Source: Hathewaya limosa
GTDB lineage: Bacteria; Bacillota; Clostridia; Clostridiales; Clostridiaceae
Length of the DNA: 64,000 nt
Direction: 5' to 3'
Assembly: GCF_030815255.1 (NCBI RefSeq)
Contig: NZ_JAUSWN010000001.1
Coordinates: 124,001-188,000, forward strand
Position numbers and translations under genes: made by a program. The notes under the pieces were generated by a model. The model was not told the origin of the DNA. It searched no databases and saw only the letters and a program-made list of their open reading frames with translations. This document shows, piece by piece, positions 25,018-33,215 of the stretch; position 1 is the stretch's first letter, and every line of letters starts with the position of its first letter.

Positions 25018-26244
25018 ATGTCAAAATTAGTTGATAGGTTTTTACATTATGTATCATTTGATACTTGTTCAAGTGAAGAATCAAATACATTTCCTTCTAC
25101 AAGTAAACAATTAGTATTAGCTAAGGAACTTGCAAAGGAATTAAAAGAATTAGGGTTAAAAAATGCTAATGTGGATGAATATGGTTATGTAATGGCTGAA
25201 TTACCAGCTAATACAGATAAAAAGATTCCTACAATAGGTTTTATAGCTCATATGGATACAAGTCCTGAAATGCCAGGAAATGATGTTAAACCACAAATTG
25301 TTGAAAATTATGATGGCGGAGATATTATATTAAATAAAGAAAAAAATATAGTTTTATCCCCAAAAGAATATCCAGAAATTAAAGATTATGTTGGACAATC
25401 TATAATTACAACAGATGGAACTACATTATTAGGTGCAGATGATAAGGCTGGAATAGCAGAGATTATTACAGCTATGGATTATTTAATAAATCATCCTGAA
25501 ATTAAGCATGGTAAAATAATGGTAGGATTTACTCCGGATGAAGAAGTTGGAGGAGGAGCAGATCACTTTGATGTGAAAAAATTTGGAGCAGATTTTGCAT
25601 TTACATTAGATGGTAGTGAACCAGGAGAATTTGTATATGAAACATTTAATGCTGCTGGGGCTAAGGTTATAATTAAAGGTAATAATGTTCATACAGGACT
25701 TGCTAAAAATAAAATGATAAATTCCATGCTTATTGCACAAGAATTTATTGGAATGTTACCAGAAGATCAAAGACCAGAGAATACTGAAGGATATGAAGGA
25801 TTCTTTCATTTAGATGTTATAAAAGGATCTGTAGAGGAAACTATACTTGAATATCTTATAAGAGACTTTGATAGAGATAGTTTTGAAAATAAAAAAGTAT
25901 TAATTAAAAAAGTTGGAGAAGATTTAAATAAAAAACTTGGAAAACAACTTATTACAGTTGAAGTAGAAGATCAGTATTATAATATGAAAGAAAAGGTAGA
26001 GCCATTTAAACATATTATAGAAACTGGTATTGAAGCTGTAAAACAAGTAGGACTAGAACCTAAAGTTCAACCTATAAGAGGTGGAACAGATGGGGCTAGA
26101 CTTTCATTTATGGGATTACCAACACCGAATATATTTGCTGGAGGAATGAATTTCCACGGAAGATTTGAATATGTTCCAATTCCTTCTATGGAAAAAGCTG
26201 TAGAAGTAATTGTAAAATTAGTAGAATTGTATGGTTTAAAATAA
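25018..26244 (+). CDS. pepT: peptidase T (tripeptidase)
   Basis: A cytosolic M20 zinc metallopeptidase that removes the N-terminal residue from tripeptides. The 408-residue protein has the metal ligands and catalytic acids in GFIAHMDTSPEMPG, TTLLGADDKAGIAEI, TPDEEVGGGA and FTLDGSEPGE, and the C-terminal GGMNFHGRFEYVP. This is the usual PepT length. RBS GGGAGGC. Last gene of the nth-malic enzyme-pepT group. Confidence 0.95.
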   Translation: MSKLVDRFLHYVSFDTCSSEESNTFPSTSKQLVLAKELAKELKELGLKNANVDEYGYVMAELPANTDKKIPTIGFIAHMDTSPEMPGNDVKPQIVENYDGGDIILNKEKNIVLSPKEYPEIKDYVGQSIITTDGTTLLGADDKAGIAEIITAMDYLINHPEIKHGKIMVGFTPDEEVGGGADHFDVKKFGADFAFTLDGSEPGEFVYETFNAAGAKVIIKGNNVHTGLAKNKMINSMLIAQEFIGMLPEDQRPENTEGYEGFFHLDVIKGSVEETILEYLIRDFDRDSFENKKVLIKKVGEDLNKKLGKQLITVEVEDQYYNMKEKVEPFKHIIETGIEAVKQVGLEPKVQPIRGGTDGARLSFMGLPTPNIFAGGMNFHGRFEYVPIPSMEKAVEVIVKLVELYGLK

Positions 26245-26246
26245 AA

Positions 26247-26287
26247 AATAAGAGGCTAAACATTATAGTTTGGCCTCTTATTTTTTT
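26247..26287. terminator. bidirectional terminator between pepT and htrA
   Basis: AATAAGAGGCTAAAC pairs with GTTTGGCCTCTTATT (G-U allowed), with T and A runs on either side. It reaches the htrA stop codon. Confidence 0.85.
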
Positions 26288-27572
26288 ATTTTAATTCTTG
26301 CAAGGTAAGTTTAATATTAATTTTTTGATTATCCCTAAATAATTTTATATTTAATATATCACCAGCTTTATGATTTTCTTTAGTTTTGTTTAGTTCCTCA
26401 TTATTTTTTATCTTCTTACCATTTATCTCTAAAATGATATCGCCAGGTTTTAAACCAGCTTTTTCAGCAGGTGAATATTGTTGAATATCTGTAATAAATA
26501 CACCTATAGGAATGTTATAGTATTTGGAATCTTGTTCAGTAACGGTTCTACCTACAATACCAAACATTAATTTGGGAGTCATTAAACTTTGAATTTTAGG
26601 TTTAATTTGATTTATTGGAATAGCAAAACCTAATCCTTCAACGCCATTACCAACTCTTTTCTCTGTATTAATACCTATTACTTGACCTTTAGAATTTACA
26701 AGAGGGCCACCGCTGTTACCAGGGTTAATAGCTGCATCCGTTTGTATCATTTTTAAATCTTTATTTCTAGCATCGATTGATCTATTAACGGCACTTATAA
26801 CTCCAGTTGTAACAGAACCAAGTAAATCTTTACCTAAAGGGTTTCCAATGGCTATGGCAGTTTCACCTACATTTAATTTATCAGAATCGCCAAATTCAGC
26901 AACTGCAGGTACTTCTACATGATCAGTAATTTTTAGTACAGCAACATCATAATTAGGATCAGTATTAATTAATTTTGCTTTAACTTCCTTTCCATTGTTG
27001 AATATAACACTAATAGTTTGAGCACCTTCTACAACGTGATTATTAGTTAAAATATAACCTTGCTTATCAAAAATTATTCCAGAACCTAGTCCTTCTTGAC
27101 CTGCTACCTCAAATCCCCAACCTACATTTTGAGGGAAACCTTTAGTAGAGATTCCTACTACTGCAGGACCTACTTTTTTTATTACCTCCGGAACAGATAA
27201 TTCTGATAATGAATTAGGACTTTTATTTGAATTTAAAACATTTGAGCCATTATTGGCAGGAGTTTTTTCTGTTATCTCAGTGTTGGATTTAAGATAATTA
27301 ACAGTAGCAACTGAAGATGCTATACCACCGACAGTAGATGATAAAACAGCTATTAGCACATAAATTAATATTTTACTACCGTTTTTTTTCTTTTTATTAG
27401 GTTTTTCATAGGGAAAGTCTTCTGTAAAGTGATTTTTTGCAAATTGTTCTGTATTGTCATTATTAAAAGAATCATTGTGATTATTCATTTCTTCTTTTAC
27501 CTCCTTAGCTAAATTTTCATTTATCTCTGAATTATTAATATTATTATCTTTATTATTATCTAACATACTCAT
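26286..27572 (-). CDS. htrA: HtrA/DegP-like membrane-anchored serine protease
   Basis: A 428-residue quality-control protease on the outer face of the membrane. An acidic, asparagine-rich cytoplasmic tail (1-60) precedes one membrane segment (about 68-90). The trypsin-like domain follows, with the catalytic triad H179 (NNHVVEG), D209 (NYDVAVLKI) and S287 (PGNSGGPLV), and then a single PDZ domain (about 335-425, YSPAEKAGLKPGDIILEINGKKI). RBS GGGAGG. It is transcribed alone, converging on pepT. Heat or cell-envelope stress control is likely from the family but not visible here. Confidence 0.94.
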   Translation of the reverse strand: MSMLDNNKDNNINNSEINENLAKEVKEEMNNHNDSFNNDNTEQFAKNHFTEDFPYEKPNKKKKNGSKILIYVLIAVLSSTVGGIASSVATVNYLKSNTEITEKTPANNGSNVLNSNKSPNSLSELSVPEVIKKVGPAVVGISTKGFPQNVGWGFEVAGQEGLGSGIIFDKQGYILTNNHVVEGAQTISVIFNNGKEVKAKLINTDPNYDVAVLKITDHVEVPAVAEFGDSDKLNVGETAIAIGNPLGKDLLGSVTTGVISAVNRSIDARNKDLKMIQTDAAINPGNSGGPLVNSKGQVIGINTEKRVGNGVEGLGFAIPINQIKPKIQSLMTPKLMFGIVGRTVTEQDSKYYNIPIGVFITDIQQYSPAEKAGLKPGDIILEINGKKIKNNEELNKTKENHKAGDILNIKLFRDNQKINIKLTLQELK

Positions 27573-27689
27573 ATTTTAACCTCCCATAGATTTTGTTTAA
27601 CTTCTATATTTAAATAATAAAAAACTTATGTGACAATTAGGTGACAAAAATGAAAATAAAATTTAAAGTTAAAGTTTTATGCAAAATAG

Positions 27690-27728
27690 CTAAAAAAGAA
27701 CATACTAATAAATAGCATGTTCTTTAAA
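27690..27728 (-). terminator. terminator of the PIN-domain gene
   Basis: On the minus strand AAAGAACATGCTA pairs with TAGTATGTTCTTT, followed by a T run. It lies just after the PIN stop codon. Confidence 0.8.
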
Positions 27729-28383
27729 TTTTTAATAATTTAACAGTAGTTTGAATATTGCTTTGAAAATCTCTATCTAAAGTTAAAAAATATTGTATGC
27801 CATAGTATTGAGAGCAAGCAAGATGAAATGCATCATTGACAGATAACATGTATTCATTCATAAAAGTTTTTGCAATGTTAATACAATCTTTATTAATGCT
27901 TAGATATTCAAAGTTTAAAATATTTTCTAAATAAGTGTGTAATTCTACAGATTTATCAAAATAGACTTTTAGTAAATCCTTTTTCCACTCATTTTTAGAA
28001 ATATTATAGAAATATTTATTAAATGGAATTTCTTTATATTTCTCTAATTTTTTTTCGCGAATTATTTTACGATGATGTTTGTTAAAGCAAGCTATTATCA
28101 AATTTATATCAGATATAGTGTTAACAGGTTGTACCTTTTCTAGTCTATATTTCATATCATTTAAAAACAATTTTTTAGTAATTTGATTTATAGTCTCTGC
28201 TGCTACCATATCGGTTATATAAAGGTTGCAATCTAATAATTTTAATTTTGTTGCTATATTACAACATTCTCTATTTTTAGGATCCTTATCATAAAGCAAA
28301 GTTAATATAAAGCATGTGTCCATCATGATAGAGCTACCAGCGTTAAAGTTACATTCTGAAAAAGGATATTCAATAATATCCAT
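27724..28383 (-). CDS. PIN-domain protein
   Basis: A 219-residue protein with a PIN-type nuclease fold: IMMDTCFILTLL near the start gives the first acidic residue, ITDMVAAETINQI the second, and LSVNDAFHLACSQYYGIQYFLTLDRDF the last two. PIN domains cut single-stranded RNA and are common as VapC toxins, but this protein is longer than VapC (about 130) because of a middle insert (about 85-155). No antitoxin-like gene is next to it. The ATG at 28383 has AAGGA seven bases before it; an ATG seven codons upstream has none. The target is unknown. Confidence 0.75.
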   Translation of the reverse strand: MDIIEYPFSECNFNAGSSIMMDTCFILTLLYDKDPKNRECCNIATKLKLLDCNLYITDMVAAETINQITKKLFLNDMKYRLEKVQPVNTISDINLIIACFNKHHRKIIREKKLEKYKEIPFNKYFYNISKNEWKKDLLKVYFDKSVELHTYLENILNFEYLSINKDCINIAKTFMNEYMLSVNDAFHLACSQYYGIQYFLTLDRDFQSNIQTTVKLLKI

Positions 28384-28538
28384 AAACAATCCTTCGTAAT
28401 ACATAATAATTTTTTTTAAAGGTAAACTGCTTTATAAACTTTAACATGTTAAGGCTCCTTATAAGTTTAGTATCTATATATATTTATTAATACTAATTAG
28501 TTTATATAACTAAAATATAAGGGTACTTATATAATTTG

Positions 28539-29174
28539 TTAAAAAGATTTCTTAAAACATGATTTACATATAAAAGTTTTGCCTTTATTAGCAGATATAA
28601 GGTCATCTTTTGTAAAATTTTTATTACAAATTGAACAGGTAAATTTATTCATAGACTCACTTGAAGTTTTAGTCGATGGTATGATTGGAGTTTTACAAGT
28701 TTTTTTAGAGTTAGGTGGTGGAGAATATAAAATAGGTTTTTCTTTAATCTCCCGTTTACAGATAGAATAATTTATTTTGTAAATACTTTCGGCAAAAAGT
28801 TCTAGTTCAAAGCGAGGATTTTCTTTATCATAAAACTCCTCTATAATTATTCTTCTTATTTGGGCATCATTTATTATAAGTCCGCTTTTTTCTATACCAT
28901 CAAAAATACTTTTTGTTATGTTATTTGTGTCAGGATGACGTTTACTACTTTTATAAAATACCTTTAAAACAGCTATGACAGCTTCCTCTATAATCGTGGA
29001 AGGATTTTGGGCTCTAGCTTTTAGAGCAATTTCTTCTTCGTATAATGCATATCTATCATGATATTTACCAGAGTTAACAGGTAAAATTGCTCTTCCATTA
29101 ACATTAAATAATTTAAAATTAGATTTTGAAATAGGAGAACCATCTACAATTATCTTTGCATAGGTGTTATTCAT
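28539..29174 (-). CDS. RusA-family Holliday junction resolvase with C-terminal zinc finger
   Basis: A 211-residue protein. The first ~135 residues match the RusA family of phage-derived Holliday junction nucleases: the SKRHPDTNNITKSIFDGIEKSG block with its acidic residues and the NDAQIRRI block. A proline/lysine linker (about 150-172) leads to a C-terminal C2C2 zinc finger, CSICNKNFTKDD then CKSCFKKSF (about 179-210). RusA normally has 120-140 residues without a zinc finger. No other phage gene is nearby, so it looks domesticated. RBS AAGGAG lies about 12 bases upstream. Confidence 0.8.
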   Translation of the reverse strand: MNNTYAKIIVDGSPISKSNFKLFNVNGRAILPVNSGKYHDRYALYEEEIALKARAQNPSTIIEEAVIAVLKVFYKSSKRHPDTNNITKSIFDGIEKSGLIINDAQIRRIIIEEFYDKENPRFELELFAESIYKINYSICKREIKEKPILYSPPPNSKKTCKTPIIPSTKTSSESMNKFTCSICNKNFTKDDLISANKGKTFICKSCFKKSF

Positions 29175-29368
29175 ATGTTATATTCATCTCCTTAATATTT
29201 AAAGATGTTAAGATTTATATTATATAAATTATATAATAACATAGTTTATAACTTAAAATTTATGTTTAAAGTTAAAATTGAATAATTAGTGTAAAAACGA
29301 TATAATTAATTATTATAAGTAATAGAAAAGTTTTGATATAAACTTTGAATTGAAATGAGGGTTTAATA

Positions 29369-30391
29369 ATGAAAAAAGGTATGAAAATACTTGCTATAGA
29401 GTCAAGTTGTGATGAAACTTCAGCTGCAGTAGTAATAGATGGTAGAGAGGTTTTATCTAATATAATTTCATCTCAAATAAATATTCATGAAAAATTTGGT
29501 GGAGTTGTTCCAGAGGTAGCTTCTAGAAAGCATATAGAGGCAATAAGTTTAGTTGTAAAAGAAGCCCTAGCAGAAGCTAATACAACTATAGAAGAAATAG
29601 ATGCTATAGGGGTTACTTATGGACCAGGACTTGTTGGTGCACTTTTAGTTGGACTTCAATATGCCAAGGGATTAGCATATGCTACAAAAAAACCATTAAT
29701 TGGAGTAAATCATATAGAAGGTCATATTTGTGCAAACTTTATACAACATAAAGAGTTAAAGCCTCCATTCATTTGTTTAGTAGTATCAGGAGGACATACT
29801 TTTATTGTACATATGAAAGATTATGGTGAATTTGAAGTCCTAGGTCAAACAAGAGATGATGCAGCTGGAGAAGCTTTTGATAAAGTTGCGAGGGCTATTG
29901 GTCTTGGATATCCTGGTGGTCCTAAAATAGATAAATTATCAAAAGAAGGAGATCCATATGCTATAGAATTCCCTAAGGCTAAGTTCAATGAAGAAACTTT
30001 AGATTTTTCATTTAGTGGATTAAAATCTTCAGTATTAAATTATATCAATAAAAAGAGTATGAAAAATGAAGAAATTAATAGAGCAGATTTAGCAGCATCT
30101 TTTCAGAGAGCTGCAGTGGAAGTATTGGTTCAGAATGCGATGAAAGCATGTAAAAAGAAAAAAGTTGATAAAATAGTTATTGCAGGTGGAGTCGCATGTA
30201 ATTCTTGTCTTAGAGATACTTTAGATAAAGATGGACAAAAGAATAACATTAAAATTTTATATCCAGCACCTATTCTATGTACAGATAATGCAGCAATGAT
30301 TGGTAGTGCAGCTTATTTTGAACATATGAAGGGCAGAGTAACTTCTTTAAATATTAATGCAGTTCCAAATTTAAAACTTGGTGAAAGATAA
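29369..30391 (+). CDS. tsaD: tRNA N6-threonylcarbamoyladenosine transferase TsaD
   Basis: The catalytic subunit that transfers the threonylcarbamoyl group to A37 of ANN-reading tRNAs, working with TsaB and TsaE (both encoded at 14.8-16 kb here). The 340-residue length is normal. Seen: ILAIESSCDETSAAVV, the iron-binding H115 and H119 in GVNHIEGHI, VVSGGHT, and IVIAGGVACNSCLRD with the later TDNAAMIG. The start follows GAGGG with a 7-base gap. Single gene with its own terminator. Confidence 0.96.
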   Translation: MKKGMKILAIESSCDETSAAVVIDGREVLSNIISSQINIHEKFGGVVPEVASRKHIEAISLVVKEALAEANTTIEEIDAIGVTYGPGLVGALLVGLQYAKGLAYATKKPLIGVNHIEGHICANFIQHKELKPPFICLVVSGGHTFIVHMKDYGEFEVLGQTRDDAAGEAFDKVARAIGLGYPGGPKIDKLSKEGDPYAIEFPKAKFNEETLDFSFSGLKSSVLNYINKKSMKNEEINRADLAASFQRAAVEVLVQNAMKACKKKKVDKIVIAGGVACNSCLRDTLDKDGQKNNIKILYPAPILCTDNAAMIGSAAYFEHMKGRVTSLNINAVPNLKLGER

Positions 30392-30395
30392 TATT

Positions 30396-30440
30396 AAAGG
30401 CTATATCAAAGTTTAAGTATTTTGATATAGCCTTTAAGTT
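30396..30440. terminator. bidirectional terminator between tsaD and the AI-2E-family gene
   Basis: AAAGGCTATATCAAA pairs with TTTGATATAGCCTTT over a 9-base loop; T run after. Confidence 0.85.
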
Positions 30441-30447
30441 TAAAATT

Positions 30448-31575
30448 TTAAATTTCTAAGTTTTTTTTCTTTAATTTTTTTGAGATAAAACGATCTACAA
30501 ACATTTTGATTATAGCCATAACAGGAGCACCTAAGAACATTCCTAGCACACCAAATGCACTTCCACCAACAGTTATACCAAGAATAATCCAAAATGGACT
30601 TAATCCAACGTGACTTCCTAGAATCTTAGGTCCTAAATACCATCCATCAAATTGTTGAAGTAATATTATAAAAATAAGAACCCATAAAGCCTTTAAAGGG
30701 CTGGAAAGTAAAGTTAATAATGTAGCTGGAACCATTCCAATAAAAGGACCAAAATAAGGTATCATATTTGTAATACCAACAATTAAACTAAGTAAAGGTG
30801 AATAAGGAATTCTTAAAATAGTCAATCCTATAAAACACAAAATACCTATTATTAAAGAATCTATAAATTTTCCTATTATATATTTAGAAAAAATCATATT
30901 AACTTCTCTTGCAAAAATAGTAAAATCATCCACATGTTCTTTCTTTAAGAGTGCATAAAATAGACGTTTTATGTTCTTTATAAAAACTTCTTTATCTTTT
31001 AACATGTATATAGATATAATTAAACCGAAAATGAGTTTTATAAAAGAAGATGTAAAACCAATAGCTGTAGTAAAAATAGTATTAACACCTTTTTCTAAAA
31101 TTCCGTTTAAAAATTTACTTATAGAAGAATTTATAGAATTTATATTAGAAAATGCGTTTTCTATAGTTTCCCTTATGTCTGCGTTTTGAAAAAATTTACT
31201 GTTATCTAAAAAGTGATTTATAGTATCTTGAGTTTTTACTATGTAGTTTGGTAAAGAGTTAAATAAATCTTTTATACTATGTATAATCGTAGGGGTTACT
31301 ATTGTGATTAAAAGGATAATAAAACCGACAACAATAATATAAACTATTAAAAGAGCAATAGGTCTAGAAAGTTTAAACCTTTTTTCTAAATACAGCATTA
31401 GTGGATTTAATAAGTATGCTATACCAAAGGCCCATATAAAAGCTGAAAAACAAGATATAACGATTCCTAAACTTCCTTTAACAATATCTAGGTGGTTTAA
31501 TAAATTAAAGGCAATAATAGAAAGTACTATTATTGGAAAAAACTCTATATAGGGTATTTTTTTATTTTTAAACAT
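30448..31575 (-). CDS. AI-2E family (PerM-like) membrane transporter
   Basis: A polytopic membrane protein of 375 residues with about eight hydrophobic segments. The C-terminal half has the family pattern: IPYSPLLSLIVGITNMIPYFGPFIGMVPA, LWVLIFIILLQQFDGWYLGPKILG and SPFWIILGITVGGSAFGVLGMFLGAPVMA. Members have been linked to autoinducer-2 export, ion or sodium/proton exchange and, in clostridia, membrane stress; the substrate cannot be read from sequence. RBS GAAAGGTTG. Monocistronic, converging on tsaD. No gene is seen in the 206 bases to the next gene. Confidence 0.88.
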   Translation of the reverse strand: MFKNKKIPYIEFFPIIVLSIIAFNLLNHLDIVKGSLGIVISCFSAFIWAFGIAYLLNPLMLYLEKRFKLSRPIALLIVYIIVVGFIILLITIVTPTIIHSIKDLFNSLPNYIVKTQDTINHFLDNSKFFQNADIRETIENAFSNINSINSSISKFLNGILEKGVNTIFTTAIGFTSSFIKLIFGLIISIYMLKDKEVFIKNIKRLFYALLKKEHVDDFTIFAREVNMIFSKYIIGKFIDSLIIGILCFIGLTILRIPYSPLLSLIVGITNMIPYFGPFIGMVPATLLTLLSSPLKALWVLIFIILLQQFDGWYLGPKILGSHVGLSPFWIILGITVGGSAFGVLGMFLGAPVMAIIKMFVDRFISKKLKKKNLEI

Positions 31576-31781
31576 TGTATCAACCTTTCTGTAAAATTAA
31601 GAAAAAATTTTAACATATTATTATATATTATTATACACTAATTAATAAACAGTTTAATTAAGAAATCCTTACAATTTTAAATTATAAAGAAATATTAAAA
31701 GTAAAATTAACTATAATTATCACAAAAAGAAAAATAAATTAATACAATAATATATTATAAAGAAATTTTTGAGGTGATTTT

Positions 31782-33056
31782 TTGATTATTTTAAAAGAGG
31801 GAGATAAAGGGACAAAGGTTCAAAGATTGCAATCTTTGTTAGGACAATTAGGCTATTATAAAAATGGTGTAGATGGAATATTTGGAGCTAAAACTAAACA
31901 AGCATTAATGAGGTTTCAGGGAAATAATGGACTGTTACCAACGGGAATAGTAGATGATAGAACTGATAGAGTATTAGAAAGTTTTTATAAAGGTTTTTTT
32001 AATTATGTAGTTAGAAAGGGAGATACTCTAAATAATATTGCTAAAAAATTTAAAACTACGGTGAATAGATTGGTGCTTATTAATAAGTTAAAGAATCCAG
32101 ATTTAATATATATTGGACAAGAACTCATAATACCTTATTCTAATTTGGAGGTGGTACCTACGAATATAGAATATGATTATGAAGTTATGGAGAAAAATAT
32201 AAAGTCACTAAAAGTTTTATATCCATTTATAGAAGTAGGTACTATTGGACAAAGTATTTTAGGAAAAAACTTATATTATATCAAGTTGGGAAAAGGGGAG
32301 AATGTAGTAGGATATAATGCATCTCATCATGCTTTAGAATGGATAACATCAGTACTCCTAATGAAATTTATAGAAAATTTTTCAAAAGCATATTTTGAAG
32401 GTAATAACATAGGAAAATATTCTCCAAAACAAATTTGGAATGAAAGTTCTATATATATTATTCCAATGGTAAATCCAGATGGTATAGATTTGGTGATTAA
32501 TGGACTTAAAAAAGGAAATCCTTATTATGATGATTTAATTAATTGGAATAAAGGAAGTTTGGATTTTTCAAAGGATTGGAGTGCAAATATAAGAGGAGTA
32601 GATTTAAATCATAATTATAATGCTTCTTTTGAAGAATCTAAAGCTGCTGAACAAGTATATGGAGTATATGGCCCAGGACCAACTAGATATGGAGGACCTT
32701 ATCCAGAGTCAGAACCTGAATCAAGAGCTTTAGCTAACTTTACAAGAGAAAAAGATTTTAGATTAGTTTTAGCGTATCATAGTCAAGGTGAAGTTATATA
32801 TTGGCAATATAAGGATATGGCCACAAAAGAAGCTAAGAGCATAGGAGAAGTTTTAGCAAATGTAAGTGGTTATGAATTAGGAGAAACAACGGGTATAACT
32901 TCTTATGCAGGATATAAAGATTGGTTTATAAAAGAATATTTACGTCCAGGATATACAGTTGAGGTAGGAAAAGGTAAAAATCCATTGCCAATAAGTCAAT
33001 TTGATAAAATTTATATGGATAATACACCATTGCTATTGGAAGCAGCAATTATATAG
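31782..33056 (+). CDS. cell-wall endopeptidase: peptidoglycan-binding + LysM + M14 carboxypeptidase
   Basis: A 424-residue protein with three parts: a peptidoglycan-binding repeat (about 1-62, GDKGTKVQRLQSLLGQLGYYKNGVDGIFG in pieces), a LysM domain (about 68-115, VVRKGDTLNNIAKKFKTTV) and an M14 zinc peptidase (about 130-424). Zinc ligands are H183 and E186 (HHALE) and H333 (AYHSQGE); the catalytic glutamate is E394 (YTVEVGKG). This layout matches gamma-D-glutamyl-diaminopimelate endopeptidases of sporulating bacilli. The only usable start is TTG 31782, five bases after GAGGTG. No signal peptide, so it may act inside the sporulating cell or leave by another route. Confidence 0.88.
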   Translation: MIILKEGDKGTKVQRLQSLLGQLGYYKNGVDGIFGAKTKQALMRFQGNNGLLPTGIVDDRTDRVLESFYKGFFNYVVRKGDTLNNIAKKFKTTVNRLVLINKLKNPDLIYIGQELIIPYSNLEVVPTNIEYDYEVMEKNIKSLKVLYPFIEVGTIGQSILGKNLYYIKLGKGENVVGYNASHHALEWITSVLLMKFIENFSKAYFEGNNIGKYSPKQIWNESSIYIIPMVNPDGIDLVINGLKKGNPYYDDLINWNKGSLDFSKDWSANIRGVDLNHNYNASFEESKAAEQVYGVYGPGPTRYGGPYPESEPESRALANFTREKDFRLVLAYHSQGEVIYWQYKDMATKEAKSIGEVLANVSGYELGETTGITSYAGYKDWFIKEYLRPGYTVEVGKGKNPLPISQFDKIYMDNTPLLLEAAII

Positions 33057-33071
33057 AATAAAGGACATTAG

Positions 33072-33115
33072 GTCTATAAAGTGTTGAAATATATAAGCTT
33101 TATAGACTTTTATTA
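33072..33115 (+). terminator. terminator after the M14 peptidase
   Basis: GTCTATAAAG (33072-33081) pairs with CTTTATAGAC (33098-33107), followed by TTTTATT. Confidence 0.8.
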
Positions 33116-33215
33116 TACGAAATTTTAATAAGTATAGAGAGTATAGATAAATTTTATGATATAATTATTAAAAAAAAGAAGTTAATTACAAGTTATAGGG
33201 CGAAGAGGGGAGACA

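Noticed and set aside
27724..29174. PIN and RusA-like genes as a toxin-antitoxin or defence island
   Set aside because: No antitoxin, no partner genes of known defence systems, 150 bases between them with no coupling. Kept only as separate low-level findings.
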